64,000 nucleotides of DNA from Pseudomonadota bacterium. Its GTDB lineage: Bacteria > Pseudomonadota > Gammaproteobacteria > Burkholderiales > Burkholderiaceae_F. Within the stretch, counting starts at the first letter, position 1; every line of letters starts with the position of its first letter. The position numbers and the translations under genes were made by a program. The stretch covers positions 11,086-75,085 of the forward strand of contig JAEZVV010000090.1 in assembly GCA_023443095.1 (NCBI GenBank). The letters are read 5' to 3'. The notes beneath the pieces were generated by a model that was given only the letters and a program-made list of their open reading frames with translations, made no database searches and was not told where the DNA came from. Below are positions 43,413 to 52,227 of this stretch, piece by piece.

Positions 43413-44063
43413 TTAACCTTGCAGTTCGGCCAGGATGGTGGTGGTGGCGGACACCTTGTCGCCCACCGCCACTTTCGGTCGGGCCGACAGCGGCAGGTAG
43501 ACGTCGACCCGCGAACCAAAGCGGATGAAGCCGTAGCGTTCACCGCGAGCCAGCACATCGCCCGGCTTGACGTAACAGAGGATACGACGGGCGATCAGGC
43601 CCGCCACCTGGACGAAAGTAACGCGTTCGCCGCCGCTGAGCGTGGCGACCACGGCGTTGCGTTCGTTTTCGGTGCTTGCCTTGTCAAGGTCGGCGTTGAT
43701 GAACTTGCCCGGCATGTATTTCACAAGTTCCACCGTGCCATCAACCGGAGAGCGGTTGCTGTGCACGTTGAAGACGTTCATGAAAACGCTGATCAGCAAG
43801 GTCTCGCGCTGGGTGTAGGGGTCGAAGGCCTTCTCGACCTTGACGATGCGACCATCGGCCGGCGACAGAACGGCGTTGGGCTGAGCCGGCACAAGGCGCG
43901 GCGGATCGCGGAAAAACTGCACCACAAACACCAGGATCAGCCACAGGGGCGAGGCCCAGGCCCAGCCGGCAAACGCAGTGACCAACACCGCGGCGGCGAG
44001 CGAAATCCCGATAAAGGGCCAGCCCTCGCGGGCCAGAATCGGATGGGGATAAGAATTCGACAA
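43413..44063 (-). CDS. psd: Phosphatidylserine decarboxylase proenzyme
   Basis: A small, PSD-A-type decarboxylase making phosphatidylethanolamine. The self-cleavage Gly-Ser is in FIRFGSRVDVYLP, where Ser becomes the pyruvoyl group. The N-terminal helix (FIGISLAAAVLVTAFAGWAWA) anchors it. I choose TTG 44063 (SNSYPHPILAREGWPF) because GGGAG precedes it at good spacing; an ATG at 44102 lacks a ribosome site, and gives 229 rather than 216 aa. Confidence 0.93.
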   Translation of the reverse strand: MSNSYPHPILAREGWPFIGISLAAAVLVTAFAGWAWASPLWLILVFVVQFFRDPPRLVPAQPNAVLSPADGRIVKVEKAFDPYTQRETLLISVFMNVFNVHSNRSPVDGTVELVKYMPGKFINADLDKASTENERNAVVATLSGGERVTFVQVAGLIARRILCYVKPGDVLARGERYGFIRFGSRVDVYLPLSARPKVAVGDKVSATTTILAELQG

Positions 44064-44119
44064 ACTCAGCTCCCGGCCCGCATCGGACGGCGGGCCATAC
44101 AACGCACAAGTCTAAGGGA

Positions 44120-44851
44120 TCAGGGCAGGAACCGGACTTTGGCGGTCACGGCCAGGGTTTCGGTGGCTTGCCCCGGCTCGAATGAGGGAGCGGCCACGCC
44201 GTCGGCGGCGGGCGCAGCTGCGGCCCGCATCGCCAGCATCGGCATCGGTGCGGGTTCACCGCGGGACGCAAACGACAGCTCCTCGATCCGCACCCGCGCC
44301 GGCGGTACCGACAGCGCGCCAGCGGCGGCGGCTACGCGGGCGTTGACGTTGGCGACGGCGCGCTCGATCAGCTGCGCTTCGGCCTTGTCGCGAGCCGCGC
44401 GCGACAGGCGGAACTGGACCCCGCCCAGGGCCAGCTGCGATTGCGCCGCCTGCACAGTGCGTGCCAGGCCGTTCAACTCGCGGGTATGCAACTGCACGGT
44501 CTGGCGCACACGCCAGGCGACGAGCTTGGGCGCTGCGTCCTTCGGATAGGTGTAAACCGGATAGGTCTGGTAGCCCCCGCTCTCGAGCGTGGCGCTTGGG
44601 TCGGCACGCTTGAGCAGCGCCGTACCTTGGCTCACGCGCTGGTTCACCAGCGACTGCGCGCGCGCCGCATCGGACTCCTGCACCTCCGCGTAGAAAGTGG
44701 CAATCGCCTCGTCGTTGGGCAACTGCAGCTCGGCCTGACCGGGCATGACTACGACCGTGCCTTCGCCACGCGGTGCGGCCGGCGTGGCGGGCTGAGCGCA
44801 CACCGAAGCAGCGGCCACGCCGAGCACGAGTGTCATCAGAACCTGTCGCAT
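44120..44851 (-). CDS. SIMPL domain (DUF541) periplasmic protein
   Basis: A 243-residue exported SIMPL-family protein. The signal peptide MRQVLMTLVLGVAAASVCA is followed by the family start GEGTVVVMPGQAELQLPNDEAIATFYAEVQ, and the second half holds the repeated alpha/beta units. GGAG precedes ATG 44851. SIMPL members are periplasmic proteins of unclear function, some linked to oxidative stress. It sits between ilvC and psd. Confidence 0.88.
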   Translation of the reverse strand: MRQVLMTLVLGVAAASVCAQPATPAAPRGEGTVVVMPGQAELQLPNDEAIATFYAEVQESDAARAQSLVNQRVSQGTALLKRADPSATLESGGYQTYPVYTYPKDAAPKLVAWRVRQTVQLHTRELNGLARTVQAAQSQLALGGVQFRLSRAARDKAEAQLIERAVANVNARVAAAAGALSVPPARVRIEELSFASRGEPAPMPMLAMRAAAAPAADGVAAPSFEPGQATETLAVTAKVRFLP

Positions 44852-44870
44852 TTTGATCTCCTGCAAAAGA

Positions 44871-44892
44871 GACGGGCGCCGCAGCGCCCGTC
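44871..44892 (-). terminator. Intrinsic terminator downstream of ilvC
   Basis: Stem GACGGGCGC (44871-44879) / GCGCCCGTC (44884-44892) with a four-base loop. On the minus strand it is followed by TCTTTTG. It lies 25 bases after the ilvC stop and ends ilvBHC transcription before the SIMPL gene. Confidence 0.82.
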
Positions 44893-44917
44893 GGTGGCAC
44901 ACAAGACTAGTTGAGCA

Positions 44918-45934
44918 TTAGTTGCGGCTCTTGTCGACCAGGCGGTTGGCCTTGATCCAGGGCATCATCGCGCGCAGTTGCTCGCCCACTTGCTCGATCG
45001 GGTGTTCCGCCGTCAGACGGCGGCGGCTCATCAAGGTCGGCGCGCCGGCACGGTTTTCCAGGATGAAGCTCTTGGCGTATTCGCCGGTCTGGATGTCCTT
45101 CAGGCACTGACGCATCGCCTCGCGGGCTTCGCCGGCGATCACGCGCGGACCGGTGACGTATTCACCGTATTCGGCGTTGTTCGAGATCGAGTAGTTCATG
45201 TTGCCGATGCCGCCTTCGTACATCAGGTCGACGATCAGCTTCAACTCGTGCAAGCACTCGAAGTAGGCCATCTCGGGGGCATAACCGGCTTCGACCAGCG
45301 TGTCGAACCCGGCCTTGACCAGTTCCACCGCGCCGCCGCACAACACGGCCTGCTCGCCGAAAAGGTCGGTCTCGGTCTCTTCGCGGAAGCTGGTCTCGAT
45401 GATGCCGGCCTTGCCGCCGCCGTTGGCCGCGGCGTAGCTGAGCGCGATGTCGCGCGCCGCACCGGACTGGTCCTGGTAGACGGCGATCAGGTGCGGCACG
45501 CCGCCGCCCTGCTTGTAGGTGCCGCGCACGGTGTGGCCCGGCGCCTTGGGGGCGACCATCCAGACGTCGAGGTCGGCGCGCGGAACCACCTGGCCGTAGT
45601 GCACGTTGAAGCCGTGGGCGAAAGCGAGCGAAGCGCCCTGCTTGATGTTGGGCTCGATGTCGTTCTTGTAGACCGCGCCGATGTTTTCGTCGGGCAGCAG
45701 GATCATGACCACGTCGGCGCCGCGCACCGCGTCGGCCACTTCGGCGACCTTCAGGCCCTCGGCCGCAGCCTTGGCCCACGAGGCGCCGTTCTTGCGCAGA
45801 CCGACGGTGATCTGGCAGCCCGACTCCTTGAGGTTCAAGGCGTGGGCATGGCCCTGCGAACCGTAACCGATGATGGCGACCTGCTTGCCCTTGATGAGGG
45901 AGAGGTCGGCGTCCTTGTCGTAGAAGACTTTCAT
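44918..45934 (-). CDS. ilvC: Ketol-acid reductoisomerase (NADP+)
   Basis: A 338-residue class I KARI converting acetolactate to dihydroxyisovalerate (and the isoleucine analogue). The Rossmann motif is VAIIGYGSQGHAHALNLKESG. The knotted C-terminal domain has the metal ligands in ETDLFGEQAVLCGG and LHELKLIVDLMYEGG. It lies 43 bases after ilvH. Confidence 0.97.
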   Translation of the reverse strand: MKVFYDKDADLSLIKGKQVAIIGYGSQGHAHALNLKESGCQITVGLRKNGASWAKAAAEGLKVAEVADAVRGADVVMILLPDENIGAVYKNDIEPNIKQGASLAFAHGFNVHYGQVVPRADLDVWMVAPKAPGHTVRGTYKQGGGVPHLIAVYQDQSGAARDIALSYAAANGGGKAGIIETSFREETETDLFGEQAVLCGGAVELVKAGFDTLVEAGYAPEMAYFECLHELKLIVDLMYEGGIGNMNYSISNNAEYGEYVTGPRVIAGEAREAMRQCLKDIQTGEYAKSFILENRAGAPTLMSRRRLTAEHPIEQVGEQLRAMMPWIKANRLVDKSRN

Positions 45935-45977
45935 GTTCTGTCCGTTGAGTTTAATTCGTTGACGTTGAAGGCTTGCT

Positions 45978-46469
45978 TCAAATGCGCAGGATGCGTTCGC
46001 CGCGGCCGATGCCCGAGCTGCCCGTGCGGACGGTCTCGAGGATGGCGCTGCGGTCGAGGGCGTGGATGAAGGCGTCGAGCTTGGTCGCGTCGCCGGTAAG
46101 CTCGATCGTGTACGAGCGTTCGGTGACGTCGATGACGCGCCCGCGGAAGATGTCCGCCATGCGCTTCATTTCCTCGCGCTCCTTGCCCACCGCCCTCACC
46201 TTGACCAGCATGAGTTCGCGCTCGGAGTAGTCGCCCTCCGACAGATCGACCACCTTGACCACCTCGATCAGGCGGTTCAGGTGTTTGGTGATCTGCTCGA
46301 CCATGTCGTCCGACCCGAGGGTGACGATGGTCATGCGCGACAGCGACTTCTCTTCCGTGGGCGCCACGGTCAGCGATTCGATGTTGTAGCCCCGGGCGGA
46401 GAAAAGCCCGACCACCCGCGAGAGGGCCCCCGGTTCGTTTTCGAGCAGGACGGAGATGATGTGGCGCAT
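45978..46469 (-). CDS. ilvH: Acetolactate synthase, small regulatory subunit
   Basis: A 163-residue regulatory subunit. The ACT domain HIISVLLENEPGALSRVVGLFSARGYNIESLTVAPTE binds valine for feedback inhibition in the family. Its ATG shares one base with the ilvB stop (TGATG), ensuring matched synthesis with the catalytic subunit. Confidence 0.96.
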   Translation of the reverse strand: MRHIISVLLENEPGALSRVVGLFSARGYNIESLTVAPTEEKSLSRMTIVTLGSDDMVEQITKHLNRLIEVVKVVDLSEGDYSERELMLVKVRAVGKEREEMKRMADIFRGRVIDVTERSYTIELTGDATKLDAFIHALDRSAILETVRTGSSGIGRGERILRI

Positions 46470-48211
46470 CACAGTTCCTCCGAGCCGAGCAGCATTTCGG
46501 TCAGGCCCTTGCCCGCCTTGACCATGGGCCACACGTTTTCGGTGGCGTCGGTCAGGATGTCGAGGAACACCAGCCTGTCCTTGTATTTGCCGAAGGCCTC
46601 GCGGATCGCTGGTTCGACGTCGATCGCCCGGTCGACCCGGATGCCGATATGGCCATAGGCCTCGGCCAGGCGCACGAAATCGGGCAGAGCGTCCATGTAG
46701 GACTCCGAATAGCGGCTGCCGTATTCGATCTGCTGCCACTGCCGCACCATGCCCAGGTAGCGGTTGTTGAGCGCCAGGATCTTGGGCGTCAGGCGGTACT
46801 GCTTGCAGGTCGACAGTTCCTGGATGTTCATCTGGATCGAGCCTTCGCCGGTGACGCAGGCCACCGTCGCACCCGGGTTGGCCATCTGCACGCCCATCGC
46901 GTAAGGCAGGCCCACACCCATCGTGCCCAGGCCGCCCGAGTTGATCCAGCGCCGCGGCTTGTCGAACCGGTAGTACTGCGCCGCCCACATCTGATGCTGG
47001 CCGACGTCCGAGGTGATGAAGGCATCGCCCTGGGTCACTTTCCACAGGGTCTCGATCACGAACTGCGGCTTGATCACCTGGTCGGTGCTCTCGTACTTCA
47101 TGCAGTCGCGTGCGCGCCACTCGCCGATCTGCTTCCACCACTGTCCCAGCCGCTGGGCGTCGGGGCGCTGGGGAGTGGCTTCGATCTGGTGCAGCAACTC
47201 GGTCAGGACTTCCTTGACGTCGCCGACGATCGGCACATCGACCTTCACCCGCTTCGAGATCGACGAAGGGTCGACGTCGATGTGGATGATCTTGCGCGGA
47301 ATCTGGGCAAAGTGCTTCGGATTGCCGATCACGCGGTCGTCAAAGCGCGCCCCTATCGCCAGCAGCACGTCGCAGTGCTGCATGGCCATATTGGCTTCGT
47401 AGGTGCCATGCATGCCGAGCATGCCGACGAACTTCGGGTCGCTCGATTTGAAGCCGCCCAGACCCATCAAGGTGTTGGTGCAGGGGTAGCCCAGTTCGTT
47501 GACCAGGCGGTTGAGCAGTTCGGACGCGTCCGACAACACCACCCCGCCGCCGGTGTAGATCATCGGCCGTTCGGCGGCCAGCAGCAGTTGGAGTGCCTTC
47601 TTGATCTGGCCTTGATGGCCCTTGAGCACCGGCTTGTACGAACGCATCTCGACCTCGCGCGAGTAGTCGAACTCGCAGCGGGCAATCGTGATGTCCTTCG
47701 GAATGTCGACCAGCACCGGCCCCGGACGGCCGCTTTTCGCGATGTAAAACGCCTTCTTGACGGTCGCGGCAAGGTCGCGCACATCCTTGACCAGAAAGTT
47801 GTGTTTCACGCAAGGCCGGGTGATGCCGACGGTGTCGCACTCCTGGAAGGCGTCCTGGCCGATGGCGTGAGTCGGAACCTGACCCGAGATGATCACCATC
47901 GGGATCGAGTCCATGTAGGCGGTCGCGATGCCGGTGACGGCATTGGTCACGCCCGGGCCGCTGGTCACCAGGGCCACGCCAACCTTGTTGCTCGAACGGG
48001 AATACGCATCGGCCGCGTGGACGGCAGCCTGCTCATGACGGACCAGGATGTGCTGGAACTTGTCCTGCTTGAAGATCGCGTCGTAAATGTACAGAACCGC
48101 GCCGCCGGGATACCCGAAAACGTGTTCGACACCTTCTTCCTGCAAGCACCGGATCAGGATCTCGGCGCCGGTAAGGGTTGCGGCTTTCATTTCCGCATTG
48201 ATTGACTGCAT
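46469..48211 (-). CDS. ilvB: Acetolactate synthase, large catalytic subunit
   Basis: A 580-residue thiamine-diphosphate enzyme, the first common step to valine, leucine and isoleucine. Landmarks are the catalytic glutamate in LVRHEQAAVHAADAYSR and the ThDP-binding GEGSIQMNIQEL...NNRYLGMVRQWQ. FAD-type motifs of the middle domain are present. ATG 48211 has AGGA ten bases upstream; an ATG seven codons on is possible. It heads the ilvBHC operon. Confidence 0.96.
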   Translation of the reverse strand: MQSINAEMKAATLTGAEILIRCLQEEGVEHVFGYPGGAVLYIYDAIFKQDKFQHILVRHEQAAVHAADAYSRSSNKVGVALVTSGPGVTNAVTGIATAYMDSIPMVIISGQVPTHAIGQDAFQECDTVGITRPCVKHNFLVKDVRDLAATVKKAFYIAKSGRPGPVLVDIPKDITIARCEFDYSREVEMRSYKPVLKGHQGQIKKALQLLLAAERPMIYTGGGVVLSDASELLNRLVNELGYPCTNTLMGLGGFKSSDPKFVGMLGMHGTYEANMAMQHCDVLLAIGARFDDRVIGNPKHFAQIPRKIIHIDVDPSSISKRVKVDVPIVGDVKEVLTELLHQIEATPQRPDAQRLGQWWKQIGEWRARDCMKYESTDQVIKPQFVIETLWKVTQGDAFITSDVGQHQMWAAQYYRFDKPRRWINSGGLGTMGVGLPYAMGVQMANPGATVACVTGEGSIQMNIQELSTCKQYRLTPKILALNNRYLGMVRQWQQIEYGSRYSESYMDALPDFVRLAEAYGHIGIRVDRAIDVEPAIREAFGKYKDRLVFLDILTDATENVWPMVKAGKGLTEMLLGSEEL

Positions 48212-48511
48212 AGCAATCGAATCCTTTCAAAGTCCACGGGAAATTGATCGGATGTCGTTCCGTAGTCACTTGTGGCGACCGGTGCGACGATGAAACAACG
48301 TTAGCTTGGAGGAACAACCGGATAGGTCGGATCTAGCTAAGGGGACGCTTGTTGTGCAAGACCCAAGCACGATACCGCGCCGCACAACATTGGACAAATC
48401 GCCAAGGCCGCAGGGACTGGTTTTCCCATGCTCTGTTACGATGGCAAATGTGCATTTCACGGGCGGGCCTCCCCCCTCACATTCTCAGATCAGGGGTCCG
48501 CGTCCGTCCGC
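48212..48511. other. Divergent ilvB / sigma-factor intergenic region
   Basis: Three hundred bases between divergent genes, which must hold promoters for ilvBHC and for the sigma-factor cluster. I looked for a leader peptide rich in Leu/Val/Ile before ilvB and found none convincing, and no clear -35/-10 pair or terminator hairpin. Base composition is slightly less GC-rich than the genes. Confidence 0.5.
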
Positions 48512-49075
48512 ATGGCCACTCGCGAAGAACTTTCCCGATTTTTAGCTGAAGTCGAACGCAGAGCCTACAAGCAGGCTGCCTTCACGGTGCGTGACGACGA
48601 CGCTGCCCTGGACATCGTCCAGGACGCGATGATCAAACTCACCGAGAACTACGGTGAACGGCCGCTGGCCGAACTGCCGCTGCTGTTCACTCGCATCCTC
48701 CAGAACGCCATTCACGACCATTTTCGCCGGTCCAAGGTGCGTTCGACCTGGACCACGCTTTTTTCGGCCTTCACCCCTGACGACGACGAAGACGCCAATC
48801 CCCTCGACGCGATCGAGGCACTCTCGACCAGCGACGGCGCCGAGAGTGCCGAACAGGAGGTCGACCGCGCCCAGGTGATCGCCGCGATCGAAGCCGAGCT
48901 AACACTCTTGCCGGCACGTCAACGAGAAGCCTTCCTGCTGCGTTATTGGGAAGAAATGGACGTGGCGGAAACCGCTGCTGCCATGGGCTGCTCAGAAGGC
49001 AGCGTCAAGACCCACTGCTCGCGCGCCACTCACGCCCTGGCCCGGGCCTTGCAAGCGCGGGGAATCAAGTTATGA
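48512..49075 (+). CDS. ECF-type RNA polymerase sigma factor
   Basis: A 187-residue sigma-70 family factor. Region 2 is AAFTVRDDDAALDIVQDAMIKLTENY ... RILQNAIHDHFRRSKVR. Region 4 is LTLLPARQREAFLLRYWEEMDVAETAAAMGCSEGSVKTHCSRATHALA. ATG 48512 gives the start expected for the family (MATREELSRFLAEVERRAYKQ); it has no obvious ribosome site, and an ATG at 48428 is an alternative. The stop overlaps the DUF3619 ATG as ATGA, so that gene may encode its regulator. Confidence 0.93.
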   Translation: MATREELSRFLAEVERRAYKQAAFTVRDDDAALDIVQDAMIKLTENYGERPLAELPLLFTRILQNAIHDHFRRSKVRSTWTTLFSAFTPDDDEDANPLDAIEALSTSDGAESAEQEVDRAQVIAAIEAELTLLPARQREAFLLRYWEEMDVAETAAAMGCSEGSVKTHCSRATHALARALQARGIKL

Positions 49076-49572
49076 AACAAGCAGAATTCGGCTACCGCAT
49101 TCGGCAGGCGCTCGACGAATCGACCGAACGCCTCGATTACCGGACCACCTACCGCCTCGAACAGGCACGAAAAATTGCCCTGGCACGCCACCGGGGCACC
49201 GCCCTCGCGGTGCCGGCGCGCGCGACCCGCTTGGCGACGGCTGGCGGCCCCTCCCTGGACGACGGCCAGCACAGCTGGCTGTGGCAGGCGAGCTGGGTGG
49301 TGCCGCTGCTGGCGCTGGTGGTTGGCTTTTTCGGGATTTACGAGTACCAGTCGCAGCGCCGCGTGACGGAACTGGCCGACATCGATTTCGCCGTCCTGCT
49401 CGACGAGACTCCGATCTCCGCTTATGCGGACAAGGGTTTTGGCGTCTACCTCAAGGCTCCCCTGCGTACGGTCGAGGCCGAGGCGCGCGCCGCCGCCGCG
49501 CAGGAGACCCAGGAGGCTCCGGCTCCCGGCCAGGACGAGCCCGCCATGTCCCAATCGAATTCTCCCGTATAA
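49072..49572 (+). CDS. DUF3619 family protein, probable anti-sigma-like membrane partner
   Basis: A 166-residue protein with cytoplasmic N-terminal helices (FGYRIRQALDESTERLDYRTTYRLEQARKIALA), one membrane helix (WVVPLLALVVGFFGIYEY) and a periplasmic segment ending in an Ala/Glu/Gln-rich tail. It overlaps the sigma gene at ATGA. Topology and coupling resemble an anti-sigma factor; DUF3619 has no proven function, so the role is inference. Confidence 0.85.
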   Translation: MKQAEFGYRIRQALDESTERLDYRTTYRLEQARKIALARHRGTALAVPARATRLATAGGPSLDDGQHSWLWQASWVVPLLALVVGFFGIYEYQSQRRVTELADIDFAVLLDETPISAYADKGFGVYLKAPLRTVEAEARAAAAQETQEAPAPGQDEPAMSQSNSPV

Positions 49573-49579
49573 GGGCGGC

Positions 49580-50083
49580 ATGCTGCGTGCCGCCTTTCTA
49601 GCCCTGACCCTCCTGTTTGCAGGCAACGTCCTCGCCCAGGCCTCCCCTCGCGCGCCCACGGCCGCCCAGTCGCCGGGCGGCCCGAGCTGGAAGTCGCTCA
49701 CCCCGGCGCAGCGCGACGCCCTCGCGCCGCTGGCGGGCGAATGGGGAAAATGGGACGCGGTACGCAAGCAGAAATGGCTAGAAGTGGCAGCCCGCTTCGA
49801 TCAGCTGTCCCCCGAAGGCAAGAAACACGTGCACGAGCGCATGACCGAAATCGCCCGGCTCACGCCCGAGCAGCGCCGCACGATGCGGGAGAACTTCCGG
49901 CGCACCTACGAACTGCCCGCCGAGCAGCGCGAACTGCGAGTCCAGACCTATCAGCAGCTCTCCGAGGAGCGCAAGCAGGAACTGGCGGCCAAGGCCCGCC
50001 AGCAGCAGGCCACCAAGCCCGAGCCGCCGCGCAAGCCGACCCGAGAAATCAAGGTCGACGCCGCAATTCCCGTCGGAAACTGA
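49580..50083 (+). CDS. DUF3106 family exported protein
   Basis: A 167-residue protein with a signal peptide (MLRAAFLALTLLFAGNVLAQA). The DUF3106 body is PSWKSLTPAQRDALAPLAGEWGKWDAVRKQKWLEVAARFDQLSPEGKKHVHERMTEIARLTPEQRRTMRENFRR. It is highly charged and helical, and lies seven bases after DUF3619. It is probably periplasmic. The repeated LTPEQR-type helices recall periplasmic stress sensors such as CpxP/ZraP, by resemblance only. Confidence 0.85.
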   Translation: MLRAAFLALTLLFAGNVLAQASPRAPTAAQSPGGPSWKSLTPAQRDALAPLAGEWGKWDAVRKQKWLEVAARFDQLSPEGKKHVHERMTEIARLTPEQRRTMRENFRRTYELPAEQRELRVQTYQQLSEERKQELAAKARQQQATKPEPPRKPTREIKVDAAIPVGN

Positions 50084-50087
50084 GCCC

Positions 50088-50585
50088 GTGTCACCCGCGA
50101 TGCCGGCTGCGAGCGCGAGTCGCCGCGGTGCTTCCCTGTGTTACGAAGCGATCCTGCTCGCCGCCATCAGCTTCATCGTCAGCTATGCCCTGCTCGCCAC
50201 GCTGCACTGGAGCCACCCGCTTAACCCGGCCCAGCGCCTGAGCCTGCAGGCCACCCTGCTGGTGGCCTTTGGTGGCTATTTCACGATTTGCTGGAGCCGT
50301 ACCGGCCAGACCCTCGCCATGAAAAGCTGGCACCTGCAGGTGGTCGCCGCTACCGGCAAGCCGCCCTCGCCGACTCGCGCCCTGTTGCGCTACCTCGCCG
50401 CCTGGACCTTGTTTGCCCCGGCCCTGCTGTGGCTCGCCCTGTTGCCGGCCGGCACTTGGACCACGGTCGCGGTCGTCCTCGCCAGCATCGCCGTGATGAG
50501 CCTTTTTGGCCGCTTCGACCCCGAGCGCCGCTGGCTGCACGATCGCATCGCCGGCACCCGCATCGTCGTCGTGCCACGCCGCTGA
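50088..50585 (+). CDS. RDD family membrane protein
   Basis: A 165-residue RDD-domain protein. Helices are EAILLAAISFIVSYALLATL, LLVAFGGYFTICWS and LVAAW-type segments later on. The family feature GQTLAMKSWHLQVV and the C-terminal RWLHDRIAGTRIV are clear. Start GTG 50088 follows GGAAAC, and ATG 50100 is the alternative. It probably belongs to the sigma-DUF3619-DUF3106 operon. Substrate unknown. Confidence 0.88.
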   Translation: MSPAMPAASASRRGASLCYEAILLAAISFIVSYALLATLHWSHPLNPAQRLSLQATLLVAFGGYFTICWSRTGQTLAMKSWHLQVVAATGKPPSPTRALLRYLAAWTLFAPALLWLALLPAGTWTTVAVVLASIAVMSLFGRFDPERRWLHDRIAGTRIVVVPRR

Positions 50586-50619
50586 ACCGCCCGAACGGGC
50601 CCTCCCTCCGGAACTCTCG

Positions 50620-51507
50620 ATGTCCAAGCCTGCTTTGACCCTGACCGCGCTGGCCCTGGCCTGCGCCCTGCCCGCCAGCCATGCCCAAGGCGGGTGGAGC
50701 GCCACCGTATCGACCAGCGCCGTTTTCCAGGGCAAGGCCGACATCGAGGACAGCGCCGGTTCTTTCAAGGCCGACAGCGCCAATCTGCGCGCCGGCCTGT
50801 CGACCGCGCTGGGCCCGTCCTTGCGCGCCGGCGTGGCGCTCAACGCAGAACGCATCCGCTATCGCTTCGACGGCCCGGCGTCCGCCCCCTGGGGCGATGT
50901 CGAGCGTTACGGCATCGGCGCTCCGCTCAGCCTCGCCCTGGCCGACGGCTGGGCCGCCCTCCTCACCCCCAGCGTCGATGTGATGCGGGAGAAAGGCGCG
51001 GCCAGCCGCGACGCCCTGGTCTGGGGCGCCACCGCCGCCGGCATGAAGGCTTTTGCGGCCGACCGCCGCCTCGGTCTCGGTCTGGCCCTGTTCCGCCGCT
51101 TCGACGACACCGTGGCCTTCCCGCTGCTGGTGGTCGACTGGAACCTCGGCCAGGGCTGGTCGCTGGCCAACCCGCTGGCCGCCGGTCCCACCGGACCGGC
51201 CGGGCTCGAGCTGCGTTACCAGCTGACGCCGCGCTGGGAGGCCGGGGTGGGTGGCGCCTATCGTTCGATCGCCTTCCGCCTTGACGAGAGCCGCCCCGGC
51301 CGCGGCGGCGCGGTGGGGATCGAGTCGGGTCTGCCGCTGTTTGTCCGCGCGACCTACGCGGTGACGCCCGCGCTCGCGCTCGATGTGGTCGGCGGTGCAC
51401 TCACCTACGGCCGCCTCGAAATCCAGACCGCCGGCGGCGACAAGCTCAGCCAGCGCGACCTGGGCACCTCGGCGCTCGCCGCCATCGTCTTGCGCGGCCG
51501 CTTCTAG
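50620..51507 (+). CDS. Putative outer-membrane beta-barrel protein
   Basis: A 295-residue protein with signal peptide MSKPALTLTALALACALPASHAQ. The rest alternates hydrophobic and polar residues in strand-sized blocks with Gly/Asp turns (e.g. GWSATVSTSAVFQGKADIED, GVGGAYRSIAFRLDESRPGRG), and ends AAIVLRGRF, a C-terminal aromatic typical of BAM substrates. No specific family is claimed. It lies 34 bases after the RDD gene; whether it shares the operon is unclear. Confidence 0.72.
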   Translation: MSKPALTLTALALACALPASHAQGGWSATVSTSAVFQGKADIEDSAGSFKADSANLRAGLSTALGPSLRAGVALNAERIRYRFDGPASAPWGDVERYGIGAPLSLALADGWAALLTPSVDVMREKGAASRDALVWGATAAGMKAFAADRRLGLGLALFRRFDDTVAFPLLVVDWNLGQGWSLANPLAAGPTGPAGLELRYQLTPRWEAGVGGAYRSIAFRLDESRPGRGGAVGIESGLPLFVRATYAVTPALALDVVGGALTYGRLEIQTAGGDKLSQRDLGTSALAAIVLRGRF

Positions 51508-51516
51508 GGAAAAAGC

Positions 51517-52218
51517 TCAGTCGACCGGCCGCAGCCAGTCGGGCTCGCCGGCGTAAATGCGGTCGAACAGGACCGTTTCGCGGCGGGCGATGGTGGCTAG
51601 AAAGTCTTTCGAGCCTTTCATTGCCGCGAAGGCATCGAAGCCGCCTTCGAGGAAGCCGTGCAAATGCGCCAGCCCCATCGCCGCCGCCGGGCCCCGCATC
51701 AGGTGCAAGGTGGCGCGCAGCAGCGGAACGCGGGCGAGTTTGTCGAGGGTGAGGCCGATTTTCTCGACCGCCGCCACCTGTTCCAGCCGCAGCTGGCGCG
51801 AGCCGACCACGCGGAACGCGGCGGCGTATGCCGCCGGCGTGATCTCGCCCGTCAGCCGTTGCGCCATCTGCGAATCGAGCCGCTCCGAGAGCTCGTCGAG
51901 TTCGACCGCCGCCAGCAGCGACTCGACCGCCCGTTCGGGCAGCATCTTGGCGAGCTTGGGCACCACGATCAGGGTTTCGACGTCGCGCTGCTCGAAGTCC
52001 TTGGCGCCGTAGAGCTCGTCGAGGAAAAACTGCGCCGCGTCGTGGTAGCGGCTCGAGGCCAGCAAATCGGCATAGGTCTGCGCCAGCCGCGCCGACTGCC
52101 AGTGTTTGAGCGCAAGCCAGCGCGCAGCCAGATCGGGGGCGGCGGCCAGACTCCGCCGCAGCTCGATCACCCGCTCCAGCCGGGCGCTCAGCTGCGCCTG
52201 CAATGCCGTGCTGCTCAT
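51517..52218 (-). CDS. FFLEELY-motif helical protein
   Basis: A 233-residue all-helical cytoplasmic protein with AAQFFLDELYGAKDFEQRD, a variant of the FFLEELY motif that names the family. Other conserved-looking parts are RLAQTYADLLAS and MRGPAAAMGLAHLHGFLEGGFDAF. No catalytic residues or membrane segments are seen, and function is unknown. It is convergent with the barrel gene and 9 bases upstream of it is the stop of the ABC ATPase on the same strand. Confidence 0.75.
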   Translation of the reverse strand: MSSTALQAQLSARLERVIELRRSLAAAPDLAARWLALKHWQSARLAQTYADLLASSRYHDAAQFFLDELYGAKDFEQRDVETLIVVPKLAKMLPERAVESLLAAVELDELSERLDSQMAQRLTGEITPAAYAAAFRVVGSRQLRLEQVAAVEKIGLTLDKLARVPLLRATLHLMRGPAAAMGLAHLHGFLEGGFDAFAAMKGSKDFLATIARRETVLFDRIYAGEPDWLRPVD

Positions 52219-52227
52219 GGTGCCATT

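Noticed and set aside
48212..48511. A leader peptide controlling ilvBHC
   Set aside because: Minus-strand ORFs here (e.g. 48266-48460) are not enriched in Leu, Val or Ile and lack ribosome sites.
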